A stretch of DNA of 64,000 nt, from the NCBI GenBank assembly GCA_963169105.1, contig OY720639.1, forward strand, positions 123,215,117 through 123,279,116, in the 5' to 3' direction. The notes under the pieces are model-generated. The model did not search any database, was not told the DNA's origin, and saw only the letters and a program-made list of their open reading frames with translations. Below, piece after piece: positions 34,501 to 49,500 of this stretch; position 1 is the first letter of the stretch, and each line of letters begins with the position of its first letter. A program made the position numbers and the translations under genes. Source of the stretch: Ceriagrion tenellum. Taxonomy: Eukaryota; Arthropoda; Insecta; Odonata; Coenagrionidae.

Positions 34501-37500
34501 TATAATCATAAATATAAGGCCAAGGTCTACTTGATATGTTGCAGTAGGGATGCAATTGCTATGGCCTTAACTTTTCACGAAAACACTGTACCCATTTTAG
34601 AATTTACTGAGGAATAGTAGTAGATATCTCTTAAATAATGCTTTTAAGTTTATGGATAAATTTGTAAAGCAATTTAATGTACTACAAGAAATGCATAAAA
34701 TTTATTATGATGCTGAATCAGCTTTGTATAGTAACATAAGTAGTAACATATATAGGTAGATAGAATTTTATATTTTGAATACATGTAAATCTACGAGGTG
34801 TGGCAAATAAATAACCAGACTGGTGCTGCTACCGGCAAACAGCGAGCGTGCCGCGGCACGTTGGAATGTACAGTAGACCCCCACTTTACGATGGGTTCGA
34901 CTTTCAATGGACTCGACTTACGATCTGAACTGATTTTGCACGCGCTTTTTAAAATTTCAAATTTCTCCGATTTTGTTTTAAATATTGGTTTAATAATATT
35001 TTAAATAATTTTAATCTGGGATATTTTGTACGCATTGGCTCTGACGCGTACACTGAACGGATTGGCGCTGATGCTCTTTAAACCGATTCCTCATCCGGAA
35101 AAAATGCCGATTCAACATACGATGGAATTCGCTTTACGATCAGTCCTCCGGAATGGATTAATATCGTATAGCGAGGGTCTACTGTATCTGTGCCTGTTGA
35201 TGCTTCCCCCACCATGAGCTCGATGGGCACGGTATTACATCGCTCAATCTCAATGTAGCAATTGCCTGACCAAGTCCTTGCACTAGCATCTCGTTGAAAA
35301 AATGTGAAGTGTTCAGATGGAGCAACAAGTTAACCTCAAGTTTCTCATGAAATTGGAGGAAACTACTACAGAAGCTCATACCATGCTAAAGGAAGTGTAC
35401 GAAAGTGAATGTTTATCGCGAACATTAGTTTTTGAGTGGTTTACAAGGTTTGATGGCGCCAATCGATGCATTAGAAGAGCCCAAACTCACCATGGCAAAA
35501 GAAGCTAAGGTTGATGCTTCCGATATTCAGGCCTTCCACTGCGAATTTCCATCTTTTCACGGCAGAAATCCCGAAAATCAGAAGCATCAACCTCCAACAA
35601 GTCATTTACGTTCAATTTTATGCACCTAGTTGGCATGAATACATATTTAAATAAACTTTCATAAATTATAACCTCATCAATCATGCAGGTATGTCGCAAG
35701 AGTACATTGTAATTTAAGGAAACAAAAAAATAGCTTCATCGCAATGCGCTTGAAAGATACAGGTTCATATGAAATTCGATATTACGAAAAGCAGATTTTT
35801 CAGGTCTCATCGACTTCTTAATTTCGAGTTTCTACCGTATATACAGTTCACTCTGGTAAATATGCTCCTTAAAAGCACTTTTAACTTTTTCGAACACTAG
35901 TTTTTTTCAGATATGATAATTCCAAGGAAATACAAATAATTATGGTTCTTATCCTTTTCAAATATTTAGCAATTGAGAGTCAGGCCTAAGTTTCTTCAGC
36001 CATAGGAAGAGAAAGTCCCCCAGCATTTGACTTCATGAAAACTAACAAGAATGCAGACGGTGGAGCCAAACCCCATGGAAATTCATCTTCTCCCAGACCT
36101 CTATCAAACAAACTTTGTGAATCTGAAAGCTCCATTGCTAGATCTCTAATCCCTTAGTTTGCTTGGTGTGCCATGATGATCTTCCTTTGATCTTAACCTT
36201 TTATATGTATTTTTCAATTAATCTAATATCTTTCCTTCTTCTCTACATCACCCAACCATCTTTCAGTGAGATTTCTTAAAACATCAAGAGTAAGAGACAA
36301 GGAAGTACCAAGTACAGTACTCATACCTGTGTCCTGAGGGAGCCATGAGGGGTTGTTGCTGTCCACCAGGGCCTGACACTCCCACAACAACGACGCCTTG
36401 TCCTCGGTGGGAGTGGCTTTGATGGTGCTGAGGTGGCATCGATGCGGGATCATGTAAGATGCCAGAGGAAGCATGATGACCAACACCTTGTGACTGCTCC
36501 ACCCCAACTGGTGGAAGGCCATTCTCCAAGGGCTGGCCCTGATTGTGTCCTCCAGATCCCATCATACGACCCACGCGATCCGGAGGTCCAGATGTTGCTC
36601 CAGATGTCATGTGTAAGTTGTTCACTAAAAATGAATTCCATCATTTCAGCCAAACAAGGAAGATGACCTAAAGTCACTCTGATCATCATATAGCTAGAGA
36701 CAGAAGCAGAAAAATTCCAGTGAATTGTTCCACAAATTTTCCATCTGACTTAACCTTCAATTCAGGGTAATAAGGATAATGCAACACGATGGCAGTAGTA
36801 CACCCTTATCATATGGAAGATCTACAGTCAACTACCTTCCTATGCCTGGGGCAGTAATACAGTCCCTAAGGAAGATCACCAGGGTTCTCATACTTGCTGT
36901 CCAGTAAACATATTCAAAATAATCCTCTTTGTTTTTCACATTACCTTAAAAGCAATTTATTGCTCTCAATTTAAAACTAAAATTGATCTTCTCCAATTTG
37001 TAGCAAATACTATCAGCATATGTTTTGTATCTTTGTTTGGATCATTAACATTGTCATGAGTCCTGGCTGACTCTTTCCCCAACTTGCAGTTTACCCATTA
37101 GGACATGCAGTTAAAACTATTCCAGAGAAATCAATAAATAGTAGCACTCTTCCACTCAATAAAGACATAGATCCGCTCTGCCACTAGATGATAAACAGAA
37201 AAATCTCTTTCCAACAAACCTCCATATTACTAAGTCATGTGCTGCATTTGGGACCCTTGCATTTATGGTACAAGTAAAATTATCTCTGGTCAACAAACTT
37301 CTATAATTGCATAACCTTTGTCTTACTACCTCCACCCGACATCCAAGCATGGAAGTGCTCCTCTCAACAATTTTTCTCTTAATCGGCTTTCGTAAAGTTT
37401 CATTGGCATATTATTATCCATACTGTAATACTGAGTGGCATTGGTACAGTAACTGCATGTTCCTCTCTCAGTTGCTGACTCAAAAAGCATTGTAATTGGA

Positions 37501-40500
37501 ATCAGATACCTGCCAACTTTGCTGTAATATGGGAAATTACATCTTCAGTTAATCAGATATTTTTTACTGTTATTTACGAGTAGCACTACTTGATAAGTGA
37601 GAAAGAGACGATCTTACAATGCGCTGCAGTAATGAAGTACTTACAAATAATTAACTTCTTAATTTCTTGTGCAAGAGAATGAACTCTATGATAACTTCAC
37701 TCTCCTGAGAATATCTATGGAATTCCCAGAAATCATGGTCTTTAATCAAAGACAAATCATATTTTCAGTTCTTCTCCAACAAAGAAATAATATAATATAA
37801 TAATCTATAAGTTTTTAATAGTGTCTTTTATATAATAACACCTGTAGTGATAGTGACAGTTCCATTTAAAGTCTTAATTCACAATGAACGTAAATGCAAT
37901 GAGAGTCATCGTAATTTCATTGATTATTTTTAGAGATGGCTTATTTGGTTCTTTGGTTCCACAGTTTCTAGAGCCTAAAACCAGAACCAGAGCAAAAAAG
38001 AATCAGTACCAAAATAACTGGTATGAAAACAAGTTAACTCTTAGTATGGAGGCTTTGCATTAAAATCAGGTGATATATGGTACTTAGGAGCTTTTAAATT
38101 CCCAGGAATTTAATTTACATGTTAATTCACATCAAATTAGATTCACATGGAAAGGGAATAATATGACTGATTTTATAATATTCAACTCTACAAAGTGATA
38201 GAATACCACCCAATTAAGCGTTTTCTAACTGATATCGCCTTAGGTTACCTCTATCCTATATGGGAGTATCTTTTTATTATTTTTGCAAATTATATCACAA
38301 TATAATTCAGAAAATTTTCATCGCGTGTAGGAAATTGATTTAGTTAATTCCTTCTACACACAAATTACTCTTCATTAGTATACCAGCACTAACGTTGCAA
38401 ATAAAAGAGAATCTTCCTTCCGAGCTCACAGGCTCTAATCTGCTTCACCTCCTGTTAGATGGCTGACGACAGCCAACTATTTTGAAAAATGTTAAGAAAC
38501 AGTGTACAAAGATTGCCAAAAATGGAAGGTACCCCTAATACGCTGTCCAAAGTATGTTGTGCTAATATTTTCAAAGTAAATTATATTTCCTAAATAATTA
38601 AACTCTAACATGAATTGATTTAACACATATTATCAGCCCTACCCCCAGGTCATGAATGATTTAAGGTTTACCAGACGAGTTCATAACCATGTACCTACAT
38701 ATTTTACTGATGATGACTATCAGTTCTATTTTCTATGCTTGTTTCTCTTAGACAGAACTCTTAGTATCTTCTCTTAGTATATCATCACAATTCTTTTCTA
38801 GAATCTCACAATGAGTGCCATTTGGTCAGCGCAAGCATATATTTGATCTAACTAGTTAAACATTGTTTCTCCTTGGTTTATATTTTCTATAGCTTTATGT
38901 AATATTTTGGACATCAAATATACACTATACAGCATTTTTAGATAGATTTTTATAACTACTTTCAGTGTTTAGTATTTTTAAGAAATTCTTAATAGTTTAT
39001 AATAACATTCTGAATTGTTTACCATTAAAAACTACTGAATTCTTAGTAACAAGCCATTGACAACAACTAAATTTTAATAGAATATTTTTCGAGGATTATT
39101 GATGAGAAACATGTTGGTAGTAAAGAAATCTGCAGCCCTAAGCATGAATCTGTTTCCCTAACATGGATTACACTTAATCCCAAGAAATGGATGACTATAA
39201 CTTCTTTGAGAGATTGAGTTGTTGTACCATAATATTATTTCTTAAAAACATTTAAAACCACATGCAGTTCATAGAGTTCATATCCAATTAATTATGCAGT
39301 TACACATAGTACCAGTGTTTTCTGATAAATATTTGTGATGCCGCTTTTTCTTATGTTACTTACTTATGTTATTGATATATTTGATTATGTGATTTGAGAG
39401 AAAATGACCCATTTCCTAAGGAAGAGAGAAAATGCTAAATGAATGATCATAGAAATAGAGTAATTCAATATTGTACCTAGAATTGCACTCACTCATGTTA
39501 TTGCGTAGGGCCCTAATTAAATGAAACAAGTGAATAACTCCCCTTCCAGAGCACAACACAGCTTCACATTACGAAGAACAATACCCACAGACCCCACACT
39601 ATAAGACTTTAAACTGAAGCAATGGCCAATGATATGGCAACAAAAGCAGGAATGATAGAACCTAACTTCAGGAATATCCAATTTGAGGCAATACTGCTGT
39701 CAAGTCTCTACACCCCTGAAGGAGGATTCTTCTCATTCTACCCTCTGCCTTGTGAACCATCACAAGGGCATGTAGCAGGGGATATTTAGACATCCATTCT
39801 CTCATACTTTGTCACTTCACCAGTTCTAGATGGGCAGGGTGGGACATGTATTTAATATCCATCATAAGAACCTGAAACTAACATAATCTGTAATTTTTAG
39901 CAATTGACTCCGTCCTAATGGCACTCAACCAAGTCCTTCAATCAGCAATGCTACACTTTCTCTTCACCCTAAAACAGAATTTCCTCAGATGGATTCAATA
40001 ACTTCCTACAAAAGGGAATTAAAGCCACAGCTAGCAAATTCTAAAAACTTTGGAAGAATCACATTGAGGGCCAAAGGAAGGTCAGAGGAACTCCAACGAA
40101 ATTTACGCTCTTAAGGGCTTTACTATTGCATTTTAATTAGGAAGAAGGCTTTATCTGCCCGAAAAACATTCATTTAGTTTCACAGTATTTAGAGTCCTAG
40201 GGGCACAGGTTCCCGAAAGCTGTGCCATGAAACTTTAACATGTGAATTTACACTCCACAATGATCATATTAAGATGTGGAAAACATAACTTATCTTAATT
40301 CTGAAAAGTAAGTGCCACCCTAACATATATCCAATCCATATCGGCAAGTCAAACATTGCCTTATACAAGCAGTAAAACTTTCCAAAATTTTTGCAATTTG
40401 CCACGAATAAGGGAATATGCGTTTTAAGCAGAGACCTGCCTCTTATATTCAGTAAAGTTAAGTTTGGCCCTTTCAAAGCATTAATATAGGAGTTATTTAG

Positions 40501-43500
40501 TATGAATGGCTTACATAAAAATAATGGCACATCCGCCTCACCACCCAGACCCTTAGGAAGCCTATTGTAGTTTGGCCTGAGTATCCCAGTAAAATTCTGA
40601 ATCATAATGCCAGTATGATATGTCAACTGTAATTTACACAGCTTATTTCTGGCTTAGCAAAAGGACCTACTGAAGATTCACTGGGAGGTGAAGTAGAAGA
40701 CAGTGGCCCAATGAGAAACAGTATTTGGTGCACTAACCTACTGGGACTGGCATCAACCGTAAAATGTGTAAGTTCCACTGGGCTAACGGTTAATAGTTGA
40801 AGTTGGCGGATGATGCTTTCATGCAATTGTAAACATATCCATAAGAACCTGCACAGTAACTCGAGCTACAAATTAACATTGTCGCCAATTGTAAACTAGA
40901 CTTTACCACCCATTCTGCCAGCATTGGCTCAGCCCTCTCGGCATACTCATGATTGGCTAGACATTTTCTGCAATCACTCCTAATAGTACATGATATGGCC
41001 GTGGAAGTGACATTCATAGTGTCTTACGTGATAACTAGTGCTAGCCATTGAGACAGTATTGGAATATTTGCTAGACCATGAAAGTATCACAAGGAATTTC
41101 ACAAGCAATGTATTATGTAGTGCAGAACAATGATGCATTGATAAAAATGCTTTTTTGTCCACTTAAGTTCGCACTACCCCACTCCCACTTCCTAATTTCG
41201 AAAATGACCTTTTTTTCACAACCTGAAATTATGTAGCATAATTCCCGAGAAAGGTATGAAATCCATCATTGTTCCTTTATACAGGATGTTTTATTCATGA
41301 GAGGGTGAATTTCATATATCAAATTCAGGTCTGAATTTTTTGAGTGAATATGGAACTGACTTTGATATCCGGTGATCTGTGATATCTAAGGATTATTGGA
41401 TCTGATGGATCCAATCTGACCTATCCAAATAAAAGAGTTAACCTGATTATTTTATCATGCTCTGCAAAGATTATGTTTTTACGTACATTTAGATAAAGGG
41501 GCCAACAAACTTGTTTGATTAGAATATTAACATAACAAACCATTATTATTTGGGATTAATTTCATGGAAAACATTGATACTGTTTCTTCAGAGGCATATG
41601 TGATGCATTTAACTTCCATTAAGTTAATTTAACAATGAATGAGGAAGTAGAGTAGGATTTTTATATGGAAATGATAATTATAAGCAATGATAATTAAAAG
41701 CAATTTATCTGGCTATGATAGTTTTCACTAATCATTACAATCAGGAGGTAATCTATCACCATGTGTTCAACATTTTGATTAATAGCTCTAAAAAATATCA
41801 GGTGCCACATACACTTCCAGGTAATCTAACCTCATGCAATGGCCAATCTTAACTTTTATATGGAAAATTTGCTTATTTCAATTTATCTCATGAATAGTAC
41901 TATCCATTTTATCCGTCAAAAGCATTACTTGTGTAGATTTCAATGCAAATTTTTTTCCAAAAAATTAGAGAAAAATGGTGTCATAGACCTCTAATTCTTA
42001 TTAATTATTACAAATAGCAAAGGGTTAAACTGAAAATTGAAGATACTGGAGAATTACCACACTAGCCAGAATTAAAAGATTTTGATGGACAAGTACAAAT
42101 CCTGTCTTCTCATACTGAAACTTTAAGTAATTAACTTTACTGACTTTACAGTATAACCTTGATCTATCGTTTTTCAAGGGAATGGGCAAAAAAACGATGG
42201 ATGTGGGAAAACGAACAATGCGGGAAAAGATTTCCCGGGAGCCAAAACGAGATGAAAATGCGAGAATTTTATAGTAACTTTTCACAGTGGAGGGGAATCT
42301 TAAAGGAATTTCTCTTTAAAGCAGGAGAATTTTTAAATTTAATGAAAATACTTTGTGTATCTCTAATTTTTCGTTTGACTATTAACTGTTTAAAATTTTT
42401 TATTAGTATTACATATCCCAATGGTGTCTCGGATGATCCTCAACCCCGCGCACCGACTTATCCATGCATAGAAATTTATTTATTTCAAATATCCTTGAGG
42501 GTGAGAAGCACACCTAAAATTTGTTGGGGAGGATGTAATCTTTTTTCGCTCTTTCCATTGTGCTCCACTGATGGAGGAGTGCCACCCGTTAAAGATGGAG
42601 CGAGCTTGACGCTACCAAGTATACTCTTGTTTATCTGGAGCAATCGCATAACCCACGAGATATAGAGCAAGAGAGGTGTAGCAGGTTATCGCCATCTGAT
42701 TCAGAGAGGCAAACGTTAGCGGGCAATCAGGTTGAAATGAGGAATTCCGATATCGGCGGTCGGTGTTCGGCTTGGCATTACTAAATGAACACCAATTTCA
42801 AAAGAATAAATCATTTTGATGGGCCACGGTGCCTAAAAAACAAAAAAAAACCATTTCTGGCAATGCAAGCCCACGTCAGACAACGGACGAGAAGGAACTA
42901 AACCCACGCTTGCAGGACTTCCACTACGACAAACTAATGGTTGAAACATCTGCATTACCTTCAGCCGTCTTAAAACACCTATTTTGAACAGTTTCGGCTT
43001 TAGGCTCAGAAAGAAATACTTCAGGAAAATGAATAGACCAATATACCTACTTTAACCGGCTAAACACAGAAAAAATAGATTAAGGAAAGAGCGCAGAGCA
43101 CGTAGGGTTTGGCCGCACTTACTAGGGGCCCACGAAGTTACCATGACGAATGTCAGAGTGTGACTGAATGCTCGAGGTTACAAGCCACGCCCGCTGCCCT
43201 CTAGTTGGTTCCACGAGTCCACGAGTTCCACTCCACTCAGGGACTCGTTTGGGTAGGAAAGGAGGAATGTCAATTGTCCTCTAGGAAGGAGTTTGGGCCA
43301 TAAAGATAAGAAGGGACCCGGACGGCAAGGGCTACCCGTCTGGCCTGCGCGGCGCGTCACCTAACTCCCTCCCTCTCCTCCTTTCCCGCTGCGGAGCGAC
43401 GCAAAAATTCAAAAATCTTACTTCGGTGTAAATTTTTGGTTTCGTCTTTTTCAAACAAGGAATGCGGGAATTGCGATGTGGGGACCGTGATTTGGAAATG

Positions 43501-46500
43501 GTCGAAGCGGGAAAACGATACTTCAGGGAACGATGGATGCAGGAATTATTAACGTTATCAGCATGCAACTACGTTCAGGACCAAAGACGGCGAATGATAG
43601 AAGCGGGAAAACGATCTATGCGAGAACGATAGATCAAGGTTCTACTGTAATTAACTGAATTAACAGCTCTCTCCTATAGTGCTCTTTATTGATCTAGCTG
43701 TTGTCTGATCTAGTGTATCAAGCTAAAACCTGGTGCAGAGTTCACACTCAAGATAATAAATTATCAAGAAATAACTATTTCAATAATTCAATTCCATTAA
43801 TCACAATTATTCTAGTATTAATTTATTTCAATGCTACACACAAATGCATCTAAGAAGTAACTCAACAATGATATCGATTGTTAGACCTCATCACAATTCA
43901 TGATTTTCCATGATTTCAAACATATTGATCCGGATTAAGTCAATTATTCATATTCCGTTGAACAACAGTCAACAAAGGACAAAACATACAACAAAACTCA
44001 AGAAATAAACTTTATTGCAAAATTATTTATCCTACAATTATTCAAATCACTGGGATGTGTTTTTAAGACAGTTCCGTGGTAGGTCATAGAGAGTATGTAA
44101 GAAATTTGAAGGAAAACCTTTTTTAATATACCTATCTCTCCTTCACCTCCTGCACACATCCACCATGAAACTCTCTCTTGAATGCCACGGTCAGTATTAA
44201 CATGCAAGGCAACCATCTCTTCAGTGATGCAGATATACCTATTAGGTTTCATTGCATGCATTCACTCCAAGTTACAACAATTCCATCAACATTTCAGGAT
44301 GTATCTTCCATTTCAAGGCAACAGACTAGGATTTGGATGTCAGCTAAGTGATTGCTATGGATAATTTAAACTTTACTAGAAAAAAGGGAAGCCTTACAAG
44401 AGCTACAATGCTGAAACGTTTTAACAGGAATGAGGGCTACCAAAATAATTATGCATGGAAATGAATTCTCAGGCTACCAACCTATCACCTCCTACAAAAA
44501 AAGTAGTCAAAATATAGATCCCTCGCATTTGACCATAAGGCACCAACTGGAAAGTTAGCAAAACTGTTGCCTGGAGCCAATACACAATGAGAAGACCCAA
44601 AAGGCAAGGAGCAATGTACATTGCAACACCATGGAAACCTGTGAAGCAACATCTCTACGTGGCTATACATGCAGCTGAGAACTAACCCTGTGGGTTAACA
44701 TTGTTGGGATGCATGTGGTGATGATGATGGTGGTGTCCTTGGTGGTGACCTTGGTGTGGGTGCCCTTGTTGCTGCTGTTGGTTCACTTGCCCTTGTGATG
44801 ATGCTGGTGGAGTACCCTGTTGTTGGTGATGATTAGGATGGATGGGAGGTAGAGGAATGGCTAAACGAGCATTAACGGCTAAGAGATGGTCACGTCTTTG
44901 AACTAAGCTGTTCACGTGCTCTTCCAGGCGCAGATTTTCAGCTCTCAGCTGATGAAGACATGTGAGCAAAGATGCAACTGCAGAGAGAAGTAGGAAATGA
45001 ACCACATCATCAAAATAGTTGGGGGCATGTTACTCAGTTCATTGAGGAGAAAACAGACAACTGAGATTATTTTCATTTTTAACAATGGGTAGGAAAGGTA
45101 AAATTGTTCTGGAATTGGATGAAGGTAGAGGGAAGCCCAAAATCACAGAATTCAGCTCTTAACAAAGACAGAAGGGGTACACACTTGAAGAGCTCTCCAA
45201 ATTACACCACCATTAAGATTGGGATTCAACCAAAAATCTGTAACACTTCCATGATTCAAACCCAGGTTCTTGGGTGTAAAATCAGCACTCTCATAAACAT
45301 ACCAACCAAATACTCAGTAGATTATAATTTTTTTAAATTCCGTTGATAATTCACACACGCCAAATGTCATCGGAACTATTTTATATTATAAATCTGTGAG
45401 AGAGTTTTTCAAAAATTGTTGAAATATTTTCTATGAAAAACACAGTGTAGGTAAACCTTTTACACAATTAATACCAAACAAAATTTAACATATTTTCATA
45501 ATCAAATACATATTTCCCATTTCTAATAAGGACCTTAAACTATAATTAAGATCAGTTAATGAAGCTGGCCAAGCATTATCACATGTTGGTTTAACATTAG
45601 TTGGTATTAAGACTAATGATTTACCATATTTCTGCAGCTGAGTGCAAAAATACCCAAAACTGAAGGGAAGAAGTGGTGTCAATTTAAAACCACCAAAATA
45701 AAAATTTAATAATTCAAGAAAAAAATCGCCCAAAGTTAGAAAAATGTGACACGTAGCAACATATGTGACAGCACATTACATGACAGTTATTATGCTATCT
45801 ATATGAATATTTGCTTGTCCTAGATGAGGAAAAACATGGTATTGCCCTGGCTAGTGAAAGAATAATAGAGTGATAGAGACAATGCAAAATGTTTAAATTA
45901 AAACATTGTATGCTTTTTATAATTATTGAACCAATTCAAACCTATGAAGAAATAAGTGATCATGGTATTCACTGTGCATAGTTGGATACAACACAATAAA
46001 TAGAACTTAACTCATAAAAGTTAGTACAAATTTTGGAAGTACATAGTAATGCCACTAAGCATTCAATGTGACCATATCTAAGAGACTGTTTAGGAGAATT
46101 CCTTCCTTGATCAGAAGTTCAATATTAAAAACATTATGATGGCAAGAGGTAACTACAAACTTATTTATGCATATTGAAGGTTCAAAGTATTCATTTTCAT
46201 CATTGTTGGAATATCATCCAAATTACGAAGTATAGGGAAGAGAGAGTAGCACAGATGAAGTGCAACCAAATAATGGAACATAGATAATTTAGTTTACTGT
46301 AGTCCTTCATTCTCAATGTAAAATTGATTTAATTAAAGCTAGCTTAGCATGCAGGGAAATAATTAACCCTCTTAATATTATAGGCTGAGCCTATTAATCT
46401 GCCTTTAATGCCAGAGTGAAAACTGTGATCAGTAGATACGTCAGCTGGTATTTTTTCATGAGTTATGCTAAATTTGCTCAGTTTCATTACCTTAAATATG

Positions 46501-49500
46501 GAATCTGAATTCAATACATTTATCCATTCATTACCCTAATTTAGGTCTAATCTTGGACAAATTAACACTTGAAAAATACTAAAATTGAGAATTTTTACAA
46601 AATTTATCAACTACAATAATGAAAATATGTACATATTATAAGTTCCATAGTTTGAGGCTCAACTATGTGGAAGTTGAATTTCACAAGTGAAGAAGTAACT
46701 GTTTCCTTCCACATTTTTATTTTCTCGGCACAACATGTTTCGACACAGCAGTGTCATCATCAGGTACAAACTGAAAAATTTCTTCATAAGTATATATATC
46801 ACAAGGGGTTTGGGGGAAGGTAGGAGAGGGAGTTGGGGGAGGAGGAAAACCAGGGGAGAGGTAAGGGATGATGGTTGGGCTAGGAATCTGAAAAACCCGT
46901 GAGTGGACATGTAAGTGGTGGGTGAGTGGGGGGGGTTGTCATGGTGTGGAACCTCAAAGTTAAGGGATTAAGGTAGCAGTGGGTTATCAGCATGTGGTGA
47001 GTGGGGTGGGAGGGTCAGTGGTTTTAGTTTTCCCGTGAGAGATAGAGAGACTTCCAAGAAGGGGGAAAGTTTTTCAAAAAGGATATTGTTGAGTAAAAGA
47101 TCCTTCTTCAAGTTCCTTCTTATTTCCAGCTCCTCCTTTTTGTCCATCTTCCTCCCTTTTTCTCTAGGTGTAATATCTCTGGAATGAAATCGCTGCGGTG
47201 ATTTTCCTCCCATAGGTGTTTGGAAAAGTCTGACTGGGAAAGATTGCATTTCCAGAAAAACCTCTTGTGTTCTTCTATTCTTTTCTGAAATATGCGTCCT
47301 GTCTGCCCCACATACGCTGCACTGCAGTCGCTGCACTTTAATGTGTATATTCCACCATTTTCTAATGGTTGAACTTTGTCTATTGAGTTATTCAGGAAAC
47401 TTCTAAGGTTTTTATTGTTGTAAATACAATTCTAAATTGGTCTTTTGGGAAGAGGTTGCCTATTTATTCTTAAATTAACCCGTAATATGGTAATTTGTAC
47501 CACCAAATATTATCTCTCTCCACTTTCATTGGAGTGAAGACTATTGGTTTTGTTCTGATGGAGTGTTCTTTAAGGAGCATTTTTTGTTAAAAATGCTCTC
47601 GTTGTAACCATTAGAAATAGCTAGTGACTTAATAATTTCTAATTCCTGGTTAAATGTTTCTTTAGAAAGAGGGATGTCCATTAGTCTGTTTGAAGTGAAG
47701 TGAAAAACTGACTGTTTTTGAGATATGTGATGGCGGGAGAGAGAGGGAATGATGTTGTCCATGGTGGTGAGTTTGGGGAAAATTGCAAAATCAAATTTCT
47801 TGTCAATTTTTGTAACTGTCAATTTGGAAATTCAGTTTTCCCTCTTTTTCTTTCTCGCTAGTAAACTTTTTACTTTTGCACTGGATATTCAGAATTGTAA
47901 GAAAATTATCCAATTGTCTATCCATGCCCAGTCCATACTGCAAAAATATTGTCCATGTAGCGGAACCAGCAATAATATTCCCAGTGCACACCGAGTTACA
48001 ACTGAATATCTTTTCCTCAAAGTCGTCCATAAACAGTTCCGCTAAGAGCAGTGATAACGGGGAACCCATTGCTAGCCCTTCACTTTGTTTGTAATATTCA
48101 CCATTAAATTTAAAATAATTCTGGTCCGCACACACTTTCAATAATGACACCAATTCCTTTAATACGGTCACTTCTGTCCCCCTGTTTTCCATCACTTTTT
48201 TTGCCACATTCACCACATCCAATGCTGGTATGTATTGCAGACAGGTTCTCCACATCTACACTAGTAGGCATTTGGAAGAGTTTTCTTTGATAGTTGGTCA
48301 CAGAAATCTTTTGTATTCTTCACTGCAAACCTTAGCTGGAAATTTGTTAACTCTCTAAATTGAGAATTCAACCAGGCCGCTACATTTCTGGATGGGGTTG
48401 ATACACTGGAGACAACTGGGTGAATAGGAATATTCTCTTTGTGAATTTTGGGGAGACCGAAGAAACTGGGTGCTCTGGGGTTTATGATAGTGACTTTATA
48501 TAGCTCGTTAGATTTAAAAATGTTAGGGGAGTTTTTTCACAATTTCTTGAAACTTTTTGGTGGGGTCCGTTGGGAGACAGGACGCAAATTCCAGAAAAGA
48601 ATAGAAGAACACTGAGGTCTTTCCGGAAATGCAATCTTTCCCAGTCCTGCTTTGCCAAGCACCTGTGGGAAGAAAACCATAGCAGCGATCTCATACCGGA
48701 GATATTACACCTAGAGAAAAAGGAAGGAAGATGGACAAAAAGGAGGAGCTGGAAATAAGAAGGAACTTGAAGAAGGGTCTTTTACTCAACGATATCCTTT
48801 TTGAAAAACTTCCCCCCCTCCTGGAAGTCTCTCTATCTCTCAAGGAAAAACTGAAATCACTGATCCTCCCAACCCACTCACCACATGCTGATAACCCACA
48901 GCTACCTTAATCCCTAAACCTCACGGTTCCACACCATGTCAACCCCCACACCCACCCATCACTTACTCTCTCATGGGTTTTTCAGATTCCTAGCCCAACC
49001 ATCATCCCTTACCTCTCCCCTGGTTTTCCTCCTCCCTCACCTCCCTCTCCTACCTTCCCCCAAACCCCTCATGAGATATATACTTATGAAAATTTTTTTC
49101 AGTTTGTACCTGATGATGACACTGCTGTGTCGAAACATGTGCCAAGAAAATAAATCTGTGGAAGGAAACAAAGCTACCGGTAAAGTTACTTGTTAAAGTT
49201 CATTTGTAAAGTACATATTATGCTGACCCAGTCAGCCTTAACGCCACATCTCCATTACGCTGGTCCAGCAAAAGAGTGAAAGCACACTTATCATACAGTG
49301 TAACCACCAACATACAGAGTAAAAAGAAAACTGGCCCACAGAAATCAATGAACTTCAAAAATGCTCACTATCAAAATGTTGAGCTTGTTCCATTAAAAAT
49401 TGGCTCCCCTGCTCCCACTGTCTCTCCAAAAGCTGATCAAGGCTCTGTGGTGTGCTCGTGCCACCAGTTGATGCAGATCCTTGCGCAGGTGGTGTGGTGG

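Larger units (their letters stand above)
34794..35458 (+). mobile_element. mariner element, 5' part, interrupted by a nested insert
   Basis: Begins CGAGGTGTGGCAAATAAATA after a TA, a mariner-type 5' end. A 314 bp pogo-like element is inserted at 34871-35184. After it comes the N-terminal part of a mariner transposase. Similarity ends near 35458, so the 3' two thirds are missing. Confidence 0.8.
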
